From Rutidosis leptorrhynchoides (taxonomy: Eukaryota; Streptophyta; Magnoliopsida; Asterales; Asteraceae): DNA of 64,000 nucleotides. The DNA lies in contig NC_092343.1 of NCBI RefSeq assembly GCF_046630445.1, forward strand, positions 138,067,501-138,131,500, read 5' to 3'. Shown in pieces: positions 1-9,750 of the stretch (its first letter is position 1; the number at the start of each line of letters is the position of its first letter). The notes below the pieces were generated by a model. It was not told where the DNA came from. It searched no databases and saw only the letters and a list, made by a program, of their open reading frames with translations. A program made the translations under genes and the position numbers.

Positions 1-1694
1 CCAATTAATCCCGAAGTTAAACAAGTCTAGGATAACCAATTTTGTTTCGGTCATAGTTTCTTCGTTACAAATCCGTTTTCGTTGATTCAACTTGCCATCT
101 CCTTGGATCGAGTCCCTATTTAAGACTATGAACTGAAAATACCTTGGTTTGTATTCAAAATCACACGGCATAGGTGAAACTTTAGTGAAATTTATGAAGT
201 TAAACATTTTTGTTACAAAAAAATAACACTTAATGACCATTTTTCTAAAAAAATACTTATACTTTGAATTAAATCATGAAATTTTTATGTGTTAACATAT
301 TTATAGTAAAAATCATTTTTCCAGAACATAAACCTCCAATTCAAAGTTTAAGATAGTTTTTAATTATCCAACCCAAAACAGTCCCCGGTTACACTCCGAC
401 GTCGTAAAAACAGCTTTTAAGATATTCTTTGAAAAACCAAGTTATACCTTGTTAAGTTAGCATATATTTAAGTTATATTACAGGTCTTGAAGTATTTTAA
501 AAGTTAAGTTAGAAGGATCTATTTAGTTTGCAAACAAGTTTGAAAACTTTCAAACTATGTTCTTGTTGTTAAAATTGTATACCACAAAATATGATAGCTA
601 TATATATATGAATCGAATAAGGTTATGAACATAGATACTACCTCAAGTTCCTTGGACAAGGTTGCTGTAAAAGAGGAGTAAAAAGCTAGAACCAAAAGGG
701 TGATGGAATTGGATGAAAGATTGGAAGTAAGTTTATGTTCTTGGAAGGATTTCTTGAAGTGTTTTTGTATGGTTTTCTTATGGTGTTTAAGTAAGGTTTT
801 TGAAGCTAAATGATGGGGAAAATGCTTGGAGATGATCAAGTATGAAGTTAAGAGTATTTTGAGAGAGAAATGGAAGTGTAAGTATGAGAAAATGGGGTGA
901 AGAAATGGTGTGCATGCATAAAAACGTTTTTAGGTTATAAAGGAAAAAAAAGATACCTAACTTTGTTTTCTTGCTAAATAATTCATGCTACTTGACAAAT
1001 GGTTGGTTCCACATGTTTCTTAATCATTTAAGGCTGCTAAGGAGCAGATTTTTATTGGTATATACCAATATTAAATACATCTAGAAGCTGCGTATGATAC
1101 GGGTACATATACCCTAGGTATACGTATAGAAATCTTTGAGAAAACGGAACTAGAATTCAAATATAGCTATCTTTTGTAAATATACTTATATTGTTTTATG
1201 TATTTAAGTCTTTAAAAGTGATTAAATACATTACTTATACGATATATGTATAAACATTATAGGTCATAAGTATTTAAGTCAAATAACGTTACGTATGGTT
1301 ATCGTTTTGAAAACTTAAGTTAGTAGTTTCAAAATATACTTATAACTTATTGTTATTAATACAAAATGAGATATTAAAACATTCTTAGATCATGTTAAAT
1401 ATGTATATATACATATATATATACACAAACGTATAATTATCATATATTGTATAGTTCGTGATATCATCGGTCAAACTAGACGGTCAAACGTTGTGTAAAA
1501 CTCTTTTCGAAAACATAAGTCTCAACAATTTGGATTGCTTATCATGTTAGTAAGGTTTAATTTATGTAAATATTAATCTTATAAGTATAGAACGATCGAA
1601 AAAGTGCGGGTCAACTTTAGGGTTTTTGCTTATCGTGTCGGAACCATATAGAGATTAGAGTTTAAATTTGGTCGGAAATTTCCGGGTCGTTACA
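1..1694 (-). repeat. Partial LTR, subfamily A, running off the left edge
   Basis: On the minus strand this begins TGTAACGACCCGG at 1694 and continues leftwards out of the window. It butts directly against the F-box/Sel1-like ORF. It shares layout with the LTR at 3320-6559 but is clearly diverged from it. Its terminal ~70 bases, including a TTTGCTTATCGTGTCGG motif near 1627-1641, resemble instead the LTR of the element at 30120-40678. It is therefore either a mismatched 3' LTR or, more likely, the start of another element inserted in the internal region. No polypurine tract precedes it. I see no coding capacity inside. Confidence 0.6.
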
Positions 1695-2357
1695 AAAGGC
1701 AATAAAGACACGTAATTCATACGTCCAGAAACAAGTCATGCATTCTGGTTTTACTAGGATTACTTCCCATCCTTGGTCTTGTGGAACATAACCGTTATGG
1801 CCGTTGATAAGACAGCGTGTTGTAACGTCGTCAAAGGGACGAGGTTTACGTAATGTCCAACAGTCCCGTAACAATCTAAAAACCTCATTTCTTACCCCAA
1901 TTACCGACTCCGTCACTTGTGGGAATGTTTTGTTTAATAGTTGTAGCCCGATGTTCTTTTTCTCACTTTGGTGAGAAGCGAACATTACTAAGCCGTAAGC
2001 ATAACATGCTTCTTTATGTTGCATGTTAGCCGCTTTTTATAAATCACGAAGTCCTATATTCGGATATATTGAGTCAAAATAATTTCTTAACCCGTTGCGT
2101 AAAATAGCATTTGGGTTCCCCGCAATATATGCGTCAAAGTAAACACATCGTAACTTATGGATTTCCCAATGTGATATCCCCCATCTTTCGAACGAAAGCC
2201 TTTTATAAACCAAGGAATTCTTGGAACGTTCTTCGAATGTCTTACAAACTGATCTCGCCTTAAATAGTTGTGCCGAGGAATTTTGACCGACTCTAGACAA
2301 GATTTCATCAATCATGTCTCCGGGTAGGTCTCTTAAAATATAAGGTTGTCTATCCAT
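1695..2357 (-). pseudogene. F-box/Sel1-like protein (At2g35280-like), captured in the LTR element, broken by one stop
   Basis: Reading from ATG at 2357, residues ~8-55 form an F-box-like region: LRDLPGDMIDEILSRVG, followed by a conserved KxRSVCKTFEE stretch and a YKRLSFERW helix. Next comes the GNPNAILRNGLRNYF motif that marks the plant At2g35280-like F-box family. A single TAA (2037-2039) interrupts the frame. The same frame then continues with a Sel1-like segment (KAANMQHKEACYAYGLV) and a QLLNKTF motif, matching the expected second half of that family. F-box proteins act as substrate adaptors of SCF ubiquitin ligases; any function here is unknown. The frame runs into the flanking LTR, so the true C-terminus is not visible. 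The family call is from remembered motifs, not a search. Confidence 0.65.
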
Positions 2358-2494
2358 TTTGTGTTTTTATACTGTAAAATAGACAAGAGTTAGATTCATA
2401 AAAAAAATACTTATTAATACAAGCAATTTTTACATATATCATAAAGCATAAGCATACTATATTACATATATTACACCACACGAATACAACTATC

Positions 2495-3109
2495 TTATTC
2501 CGACTCGCTAGTTTCTTCTTCTTCGGTTTTGGTTCGTTTTGACAAGTTTCTAGGGATATATGATGTTCCCCTAATACGAGCCGTCGTTTTCTACATTGGT
2601 TTAGAAAAACCTGGTGGTGTAGAGGTTCCCGGGTTATTGTCACAACTTAAGAAATACGGGTGTTGATGATACATATAAAGTTCATCGGGTTTGGAATCAA
2701 ATTTCTCTATTTTTATACCCTTTCCCTTATTGTTCTCTTTTGCCTTATTAAATTGTGTTGGGGTAATTTCTATAACATCATCGGATTCCTTGTCGGGATC
2801 CGATTCATCGGAGAATTGGTAATCCTCCCAATACTTTGCTTCCTTGGCGGAAACACCATTGACCATAATTAACTTTGGTCGGTTGGTTGAGGATTTTCTT
2901 CTACTTAACCGTTTTATTATTTCCCCCACTGGTTCTATTTCTTCTTCCGGTTCCGATTCTTCTTCCGGTTCCGACTCTTCTTCCGGTTCCGACTCTTCTT
3001 TCGGTTCCTCTTCGGGAACTTGTGAATCAGTCCACGAATTATTCCAATTTACATTTGACTCTTCATTCTTATTAGGTGAGTCAATGAGACTTGTTCTAGA
3101 GGTAGACAT
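2495..3109 (-). pseudogene. Acidic low-complexity protein of the F-box-carrying LTR element, one internal stop
   Basis: First ORF after the primer site, in the place where gag normally starts. From ATG 3109 it has a Ser/Asn-rich N-terminus, then a Glu/Pro tandem stretch of repeated EEESEPEEE units at about residues 33-57. A conserved middle follows (PKLIMVNGVSAKEAKYWEDY, then an acidic SDESDPD run and VIEITPTQFN), and a PPGFSK motif. A TAG (TGG in the right copy) stops the open frame after 172 residues. The same frame continues through a conserved basic GTSYIPR segment to a TAA at 2495-2497, giving about 204 codons in all. The right copy (60811-61419) is uninterrupted. No known gag fold or zinc knuckle is recognisable. 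Function unknown. Confidence 0.6.
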
Positions 3110-3319
3110 CTATCACATAATATCAAACACGTTAAGAGATTAATATATCACATAATATTTACATGTTAATAATATATAGTTTCCAACAAAAATGTTAAGC
3201 AATCATTTTTAAAGAAAATACGGTCGAAGTCCAGACTCACTAATGCATCCTAACAAACTCGATAAGACACACTAATGCAAAATTTTCTGGTTCTCTAAGA
3301 CCAACTCTCGGATACCAAC

Positions 3320-6300
3320 TGAAATGTCCCGTTCTTATTGATTAAAAACGTTCCATATTAATTGATTTCGTTGCGAGGTTTTGACCTCTATATGAGACGT
3401 TTTTCAAAGACTGCATTCATTTTTAAAACAAACCATAACCTTTATTTCATAAATAAAGGTTTAAAAAGCTTTACGTAGATTATCAAATAATGATAATCTA
3501 AAATATCCTGTTTACACACGACCATTACATAATGGTTTACAATACAAATATGTTACATCGAAATCAGTTTCTTGAATGCAGTTTTTACACAATATCATAC
3601 AAACATGGACTCCAAATCTTGTCCTTATTTTAGTATGCAACAGCGGAAGCTCTTAGTATTCACCTGAGAATAAACATGCTTTAAACGTCAACAAAAATGT
3701 TGGTGAGTTATAGGTTTAACCTATATATATCAAATCGTAACAATAGACCACAAGATTTCATATTTCAATACACATCCCATACATAGAGATAAAAATCATT
3801 CATATGGTGAACACCTGGTAACCGACATTAACAAGATGCATATATAAGAATATCCCCATCATTCCGGGACACCCTTCGAATATGATATAAATTTCGAAGT
3901 ACTAAAGCATCCGGTACTTTGGATGGGGTTTGTTAGGCCCAATAGATCTATCTTTAGGATTCGCGTCAATTAGGGTGTCTGTTCCCTAATTCTTAGATTA
4001 CCAGACTTAATAAAAAGGGGCATATTCGATTTCAATAATTCAACCATAGAATGTAGTTTCACGTACTTGTGTCTATTTTGTAAATTATTTATAAAACCTG
4101 CATGTATTCTCATCCCAAAAATATTAGATTTTAAAAGTGGGACTATAACTCACTTTCACAGATTTTTACTTCGTCGGGAAGTAAGACTTGGCCACTGGTT
4201 GATTCACGAACCTATAACAATATATACATATATATCAAAGTATGTTCAAAATATATTTACAACACTTTTAATATATTTTGATGTTTTAAGTTTATTAAGT
4301 CAGCTGTCCTAGTTAGTAACCTACAACTAGTTGTCCACAGTTAGATGTACATAAATAAATCGATAAATATTATCTTGAATCAATCCACGACCCAGTGTAT
4401 ACGTATCTCAGTATTGATCACAACTCAAACTATATATATTTTGGAATCAACCTCAACCCTGTATAGCTAACTCCAACATTCACATATAGAGTGTCTATGG
4501 TTGTTCCGAAATATATATAGATGTGTCGACATGATAGGTTGAAACATTGTATACGTGTCTATGGTATCTCAAGATTACATAATATACAATACAAGTTGAT
4601 CAAGTTATGGTTAGAATAGATTTGTTACCAATTTTCACGTAGCTAAAATGAGAAAAATTATCCAATCTTGTTTTACCCATAACTTCTTCATTTTAAACCC
4701 GTTTTGAGTGAATCAAATTGCTATGGTTTTATATTGAACTCTATTTTATGAATCTAGACAGAAAAAGTATAGGTTTATAGTCGCAAAAATAAGTTACAAG
4801 TCGTTTTTGTAAAGGTAGTCATTTAAGTCGAAAGAACGACGTCTAGATGACCATTTTAGAAAACATACTTCCACTTTGAGTTTAACCATAATTTTTGGAT
4901 ATAGTTTCATGTTCATAATAAAAATCATTTTCTCAGAATAACAACTTTTAAATCAAAGTTTATCATAGTTTTTAATTAACTAACCCAAAACAGCCCGCGG
5001 TGTTACTACGACGGCGTAAATCCGGTTTTAGGGTGTTTTTCGTGTTTCCAGGTTTTAAATCATTAAGTTAGCATATCATATAGATATAGAACATGTGTTT
5101 AGTTGATTTTAAAAGTCAAGTTAGAAGGATTAACTTTTGTTTGCGAACAAGTTTTGAATTAACTAAACTATGTTCTAGTGATTACAAGTTTAAACCTTCG
5201 AATAAGATAGCTTTATATATATGAATCAAATGATGTTATGAACATCATTACAACCTTAAGTTCCTTGGATAAACCTACTGGAAAAGCGAAAAATGGATCT
5301 AGCTTCAACGGATCCTTGGATGGCTCGAAGTTCTTGAAGCAGAATCATGACACGAAAACAAGTTCAAGTAAGATCATCACTTGAAATAAGATTGTTATAG
5401 TTATAGAAATTGAACCAAAGTTTGAATATGATTATTACCTTGTATTAGAATGATAACCTACTGTTAGAAACAAATATTTCTTGAGGTTGGATGATCACCT
5501 TACAAGATTGGAAGTGAGCTAGCAAACTTGAAAGTATTCTTGATTTTATGTAACTAGAACTTGTAGAATATATGAAGAACACTTAGAACTTGAAGATAGA
5601 ACTTGAGAGAGATCAATTAGATGAATAAAATTGAAGAATGAAAGTATTTGTAGGTGTTTTTGGTCGTTGGTGTATGGATTAGATATAAAGGATATGTAAT
5701 TTTGTTTTCATGTAAATAAGTCATGAATGATTACTCATATTTTTGTAATTTTATGAGATATTTCATGCTAGTTGCCAAATGATGGTTCCCACATGTGTTA
5801 GGTGACTCACATGGGCTGCTAAGAGCTGATCATTGGAGTGTATATACCAATAGTACATACATCTAAAAGCTGTGTATTGTACGAGTACGAATACGGGTGC
5901 ATACGAGTAGAATTGTTGATGAAACTGAACGAGGATGTAATTGTAAGCATTTTTGTTAAGTAGAAGTATTTTGATAAGTGTATTGAAGTCTTTCAAAAGT
6001 GTATAAATACATATTAAAACACTACATGTATATATATTTTAACTTAGTCGTTAAGTCATCGTTAGTCGTTACATGTAAGTGTTGTTTTGAAACCTTTAGG
6101 TTAACGATCTTGTTAAATGTTGTTAACCCAATATTTATAATATCAAATGAGATTTTAATTTATTATATTATCATGTATGAATATCTCTTAATATGATATA
6201 TATACATTAAATGTCTTTACAACGATAATCGTTACATATATGTCTCGTTTAAAAATCATTAAGTTAGTAGTCTTGTTTTTACATATGTAGTTCATTGTTA

Positions 6301-6559
6301 ATATACTTAATGATATGTTTACTTATCATAGTATCATGTTAACTATATATATCCATATATATGTCATCATATAGTTTTTACAAGTTTTAACGTTCGTGAA
6401 TCACCGGTTAACTTGGGTGGTCAATTGTCTATATGAAACATATTTCAATTAATCAAGTCTTAACAAGTTTGATTGCTTAACATGTTGGAAACATTTAATC
6501 ATGTAAATATCAATCTCAATTAATATATATATAAACATGAAAAAGTTCGGGTCACTACA
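3320..6559 (-). repeat. 5' LTR (3,240 bp) of the F-box-carrying element
   Basis: On the minus strand it starts TGTAGTGACCCGAAC at 6559 and ends GGGACATTTCA at 3320. It contains a conserved module at ~3640-4120 shared with LTRs at 27230-27810, 30410-30920, 37820-38330 and 59810-60290. That module includes a small hairpin (CAACA-AAAA-TGTTG, 3689-3702). The U3-like half has diverged internal repeats with the near-palindrome AACGATAATCGTT at 6221-6233. It is most similar by eye to the LTR at 61876-64000. There is no credible coding sequence. Confidence 0.75.
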
Positions 6560-6726
6560 GATGGTGCTTTAGAAGTGAGATGATCGATGACATCATGAGC
6601 CCGACAATGAATTTTAAACAATTCTGCTCAGGTTAGATACTGACTCATTTCCAATTCAAGTTTAATAGGAACGGAGTTGAGGATGTGATTGTTTGGTTGA
6701 GCAATTAATTTGCTTGGATCAGCCAT
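6560..6726 (-). pseudogene. Ty1/copia gag, N-terminal fragment
   Basis: From ATG at 6726 the minus strand reads about 55 codons with one in-frame TGA. The tail contains ELFKIHCRAHDVIDHL, the signature of the N-terminal UBN2-type copia gag domain (usual form WxELFxxHCRAxxVxDHL). The frame is cut at 6560 by the LTR element to its left. The rest of this copia is presumably beyond the left edge. Confidence 0.65.
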
Positions 6727-6806
6727 TAGCCATTGTTAAGAGAAAAGAAGGAATTACAGGAAAAAAAAGATGAAGATAATGATAGTTTGTAGGGAAAGAA
6801 GTTATT

Positions 6807-6967
6807 GGCGTGATACCATATTGAAAGTGATAATTCTGTGTGCTTTTCTCATTGATACGGTTTACAATATATAATACAACATGTGCTATCTTTGGATAGC
6901 TAAAGATAAGGTTGTACACTAGCTTACCATAAATATATCCCTATTCAAAGGCTAAATTGGTGTAACA
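6807..6967 (-). repeat. Primer site and short LTR of the copia fragment
   Basis: Minus-strand TGGTATCACGCC (6818-6807) is a variant initiator-Met-tRNA primer site lying just upstream of the gag start. Immediately to its right is an AT-rich block bounded on the minus strand by TGTTACACC at 6967 and TTTCA near 6822. That would make a ~146-bp LTR. The outer boundary is uncertain because no second LTR is in the window. Confidence 0.4.
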
Positions 6968-7103
6968 GAATCATGTACAGTAAAGACATAATAATTTACA
7001 TTAATAACCGTAAATCTCTATTGTCTAATAGTTACAATCAACCGCACATCAAAAGACTCGAAGAAAGTTGCAACTTGTAAAACACAGGAGAAAAGAAAAA
7101 CAC

Positions 7104-7214
7104 CTGAGAAGCAGCAAGCCATTTTATAGCATCCTTGAGTTCAGGGTCTCCCCTAAATGCTCAACAACCACAATCGCCAGTTTCAATCCTTACTTCATCT
7201 TTAGAACTTACATA
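7104..7214 (-). pseudogene. Relic exon resembling poly(ADP-ribose) glycohydrolase (PARG)
   Basis: The minus strand has an acceptor-like TTTTCAG before 7214 and a donor-like CAG|GTGTTT after 7104. Between them the frame reads a GDCGC segment, a stop, then AFRGDPELKDAIKWLAAS. The PARG catalytic-domain family carries a conserved TGNWGCGAFGGDPELK...QWLAAS segment, so the resemblance is specific. The in-frame stop makes it non-functional. PARG removes poly(ADP-ribose) from nuclear proteins. No neighbouring PARG exon was recognised within the window, so this may be a stranded or captured exon. The call rests on memory of the motif. Confidence 0.55.
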
Positions 7215-7695
7215 CTGAAAACTTTGATGTTCAACCTTTCATAATACTGTTACCGATGGTGATATTCATCACTTTCATGTTCAACCTTTTATAATGTAAC
7301 TTACAATTTTCTTCAAAGTAAAAATTGAATAAACACTAATCAAATTATCAACTACTCAAACAATATTAATTAGATGATGACCCGGAAGTGAGAAAAATAC
7401 ATGAAACCTATTGCAACATAGTCATTACTTATACTCTCCCAACAATGCAACACTTCCGAAGTTGTAACTACTTTTATTTTGTAACATCCTGTGAGAAATT
7501 AAGAAACCTAATTAGAACACATTCGCATTTTGTTTTATTATACACTATTTATGTTATGTTGTATATGAGAGATTTGAAGCGTTGTTTGTTTGAAATCGTA
7601 CCTCAATCACTAAATCAAGTATGTTGGACTTCTTGCTGGAGAAAGCTTTAAATAAGATTTCTTTATCTGATGAAATAACATATAAAATGAAATAC
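7215..7695. other. AT-rich stretch with no recognised feature
   Basis: I find no convincing coding region, RNA gene or element end here. Open frames are short and lack codon or motif support. It forms the left flank of the gypsy insertion; its last five bases, aatac, are the left target-site copy. Confidence 0.6.
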
Positions 7696-8093
7696 TGATA
7701 GATACTTAATAGTACGATTGGATAAATGATGTAAATAGAATAGGAATTATAGCTTGAACAGTGATGTAAATGGAAAAACAACTTTATTAATAACTGAAAA
7801 TAGAAATGGTAATAATCAGAAAAGCTGCACACCTGCAAGCTTTCTGCCCAAGGCTACTATGGCCGACTCTAAGAGTCAACAAAATGGGAATTCCATTGAT
7901 ACCTTTCTCAACAAGACATACCTATTTATAATACTAGATTGAAAACAGAAATAACAAACATATCTAATCTGAGCCCTCCATTCAAATCAATTCATCTCAG
8001 CCCTCTATTTCTTTATCCTTCCTTTGTATGCTTTCCATTCGATTGAGCTTGGGTTTGTCTATCCTGGGTTGGGTCATGGATGGATCTCTATCA
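7696..8093 (-). repeat. 3' LTR of the gypsy element
   Basis: 398 bp. It closely matches 20212-20608, with several substitutions and one small length difference visible by eye. It has inverted terminal TGATAGAT/ATCT-type ends. Confidence 0.85.
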
Positions 8094-8773
8094 ATACCGC
8101 CGTGTTGAAGAAGAGGCTTGTCCTCAAGCCCGAGATTTGGGCATTGGGTTAGTATGTCGGGGGCAATGGTTTCAAACACAAAAGGAAGGTTTTCCTCAAC
8201 CGAATCGTTAATAGTACTCATAAACCTTGTGAAGGGTGCACAATCCTAAATTGGTAACTTAATCCCATGTAGCTTCACTAGATACCCCTGATCCCAGAAA
8301 CGAATGAGTTGATTTTTCCAATTAAACACAACGTCGCCTAATGGTGTCAACCAATTAACTCCAAGTATGAGATCGAGTGGACCTAAATCATGCACTAAAA
8401 CATCGACTACACAATTGTATGACCCAAGTAGCAAAGGAACATTCTTGTACTGATCGTTAAACGAGACACACTTACCATCTCCAAAACGAATCCGTAAAGG
8501 GCAGATTGATTATGTTTCTAAACCTAGAGTTGCTGCTACGTTTTTTGACATAAAATTGTGGGATGATCCACCATCAATCAGAATTAGTAATGGTAAATCC
8601 TTTAATTCTCCTATCAATTTAATAGTATTCATGTGTTGTGTGGAATCAGACATACCGCAAAGTTCTATAGTGTTATATTCACCATTAATTCCATGAAATT
8701 CTGTGTGTTCCATGAAACGTATCTCTCCATCATCAGTTATTTCCTCTCCATCAGCGAGCAAAAGGACTCTCAA
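8094..8773 (-). pseudogene. Gypsy protease region fused to the 3' tail (pol deleted)
   Basis: The minus strand from ~8773 carries LRVLLLADGEE, then an aspartic-protease core (LLILIDGGSSHNFMS, with D-G-G as active-site triplet) and the downstream flap-side motif DLILGVNWL at ~8370. After a stop near 8246 the sequence switches to a tail with the motif LEDKPLLQHGGID. That motif is typical of the extreme 3' end of plant gypsy polyproteins or leaders just before the 3' LTR. The missing ~3 kb (reverse transcriptase, RNase H, integrase) indicates an internal deletion. Confidence 0.65.
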
Positions 8774-9649
8774 TTATCCCTCCGAGCATTTGTGTTGTGG
8801 TGAGTAGGGTGAGCCACAACTGAAACACAAGCCTTTACGTCTTCTCTCCTCTCACTCGTGTTTTGATAGATGTCCCGTATGAGGGTTTGAAGAAGCGTAT
8901 GGTTTATTTAGCGTACTAGTGGACTGTGTTTGGAAGTTATTTGGGCCTGTCTGCACTATGGGCTTAGTAGCATATTGGGATAATGGAGAGATAAAAGGGC
9001 CTGACCTATTATAATATGAAGTGGAGTTAAAACCTGAATAAGATGGATATCCAATTGATGATGTACGCTGTAAACCCTTCTGTTTGTCACCTCTAGTAGC
9101 GATGATGACATGGCGTGCATAATCCATCGCCTGATCGCAAGACCTTGGATTCAATGCTCGTACCCAATTTCTAACATCATTTTGTAATCCCCTTAAAAAC
9201 ATGCCAATCGACTGTTCTTCCGATTGGTCAGGAATTAGGGCTGATAAAGCCTCAAATTCCTCGATATAGTGTTCCATATCTCCTTCAAATAGAGAGCCTA
9301 GTGCTTCATGCGCATTAATGAATCATGTAAGCTGAATCTGGTCATTAATTTCATCCAAAAATCTGCCCAGGTAGTGGTTGGATTTTTGATTAAAAGGTTA
9401 GTGAACCAATTGAGTGCTACACCATCCATACACATCTGAGTTAAAATTAGTTTTTGTTCTGGTGGTGTCTGATGTACCTGGAAATAGAGTGGAAATAGAG
9501 TTCAGCTTTAGTTATCGTCCCCTTGGATCGTTACCCTCAAAATATGGAAGTTTAACTTTGGGCAATGAAAACAGAGACTCTTCAAAGTGATTTTCATGAA
9601 TGAGTGGTTCATATAGGGGTGTTTTCTGAATTCCAGATGATGATCCCAG
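8774..9649 (-). pseudogene. Ty3/gypsy gag, C-terminal part with zinc knuckle
   Basis: An open stretch at 8852-9277 encodes the retrotransposon gag helix region (EEFEALSALIPDQSEE, then GLQNDVRNWVRAL). A CCHC-like knuckle CFSCGSPYSPQHKC follows at ~8780-8835, the usual gypsy arrangement just before protease. Upstream pieces (YEPLIHENHFEESLFSLPKV near 9580-9630) continue the same gag but are broken by stops and shifts. The reading frame was entered by the copia element at 9654. Confidence 0.7.
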
Positions 9650-9750
9650 GATGATGTTAAACATAACAACATCAACTCATCATGATCATTATCAATTGTC
9701 TAAGTCATGATTAGCTATCTGTTTATTGCTTTTACTTTTTAATAAGTTAA

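Larger units (their letters stand above)
1695..6559 (-). mobile_element. LTR retroelement carrying an acidic-protein ORF and an F-box/Sel1-like ORF (left copy)
   Basis: In minus orientation the order is: 5' LTR 6559-3320, a primer site just inside it (3306-3317, minus-strand TGGTATCCGAGA, a two-mismatch form of the initiator-Met-tRNA site), an acidic ORF, an F-box-like ORF, then the LTR at 1694. No gag, protease, integrase or reverse transcriptase is visible in the 1.6 kb internal part. Because that part is cut by a different LTR subfamily, later genes could have been displaced beyond the window. The element was inserted into a copia gag whose remnant starts at 6560; the base run after the LTR is gatgg. 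A related copy lies in opposite orientation at 57142-61875. Confidence 0.75.

Noticed and set aside
555-839. 94-codon minus-strand open frame
   Set aside because: It lies wholly in LTR sequence, has low-complexity composition and no homologous frame kept in the related LTRs.
2844-3143. Plus-strand Ser/Gly-rich frames opposite the acidic ORF (also 60777-61055 minus)
   Set aside because: Antisense shadows of the Glu/Pro repeat coding strand; the sense frame is the one conserved in both copies.
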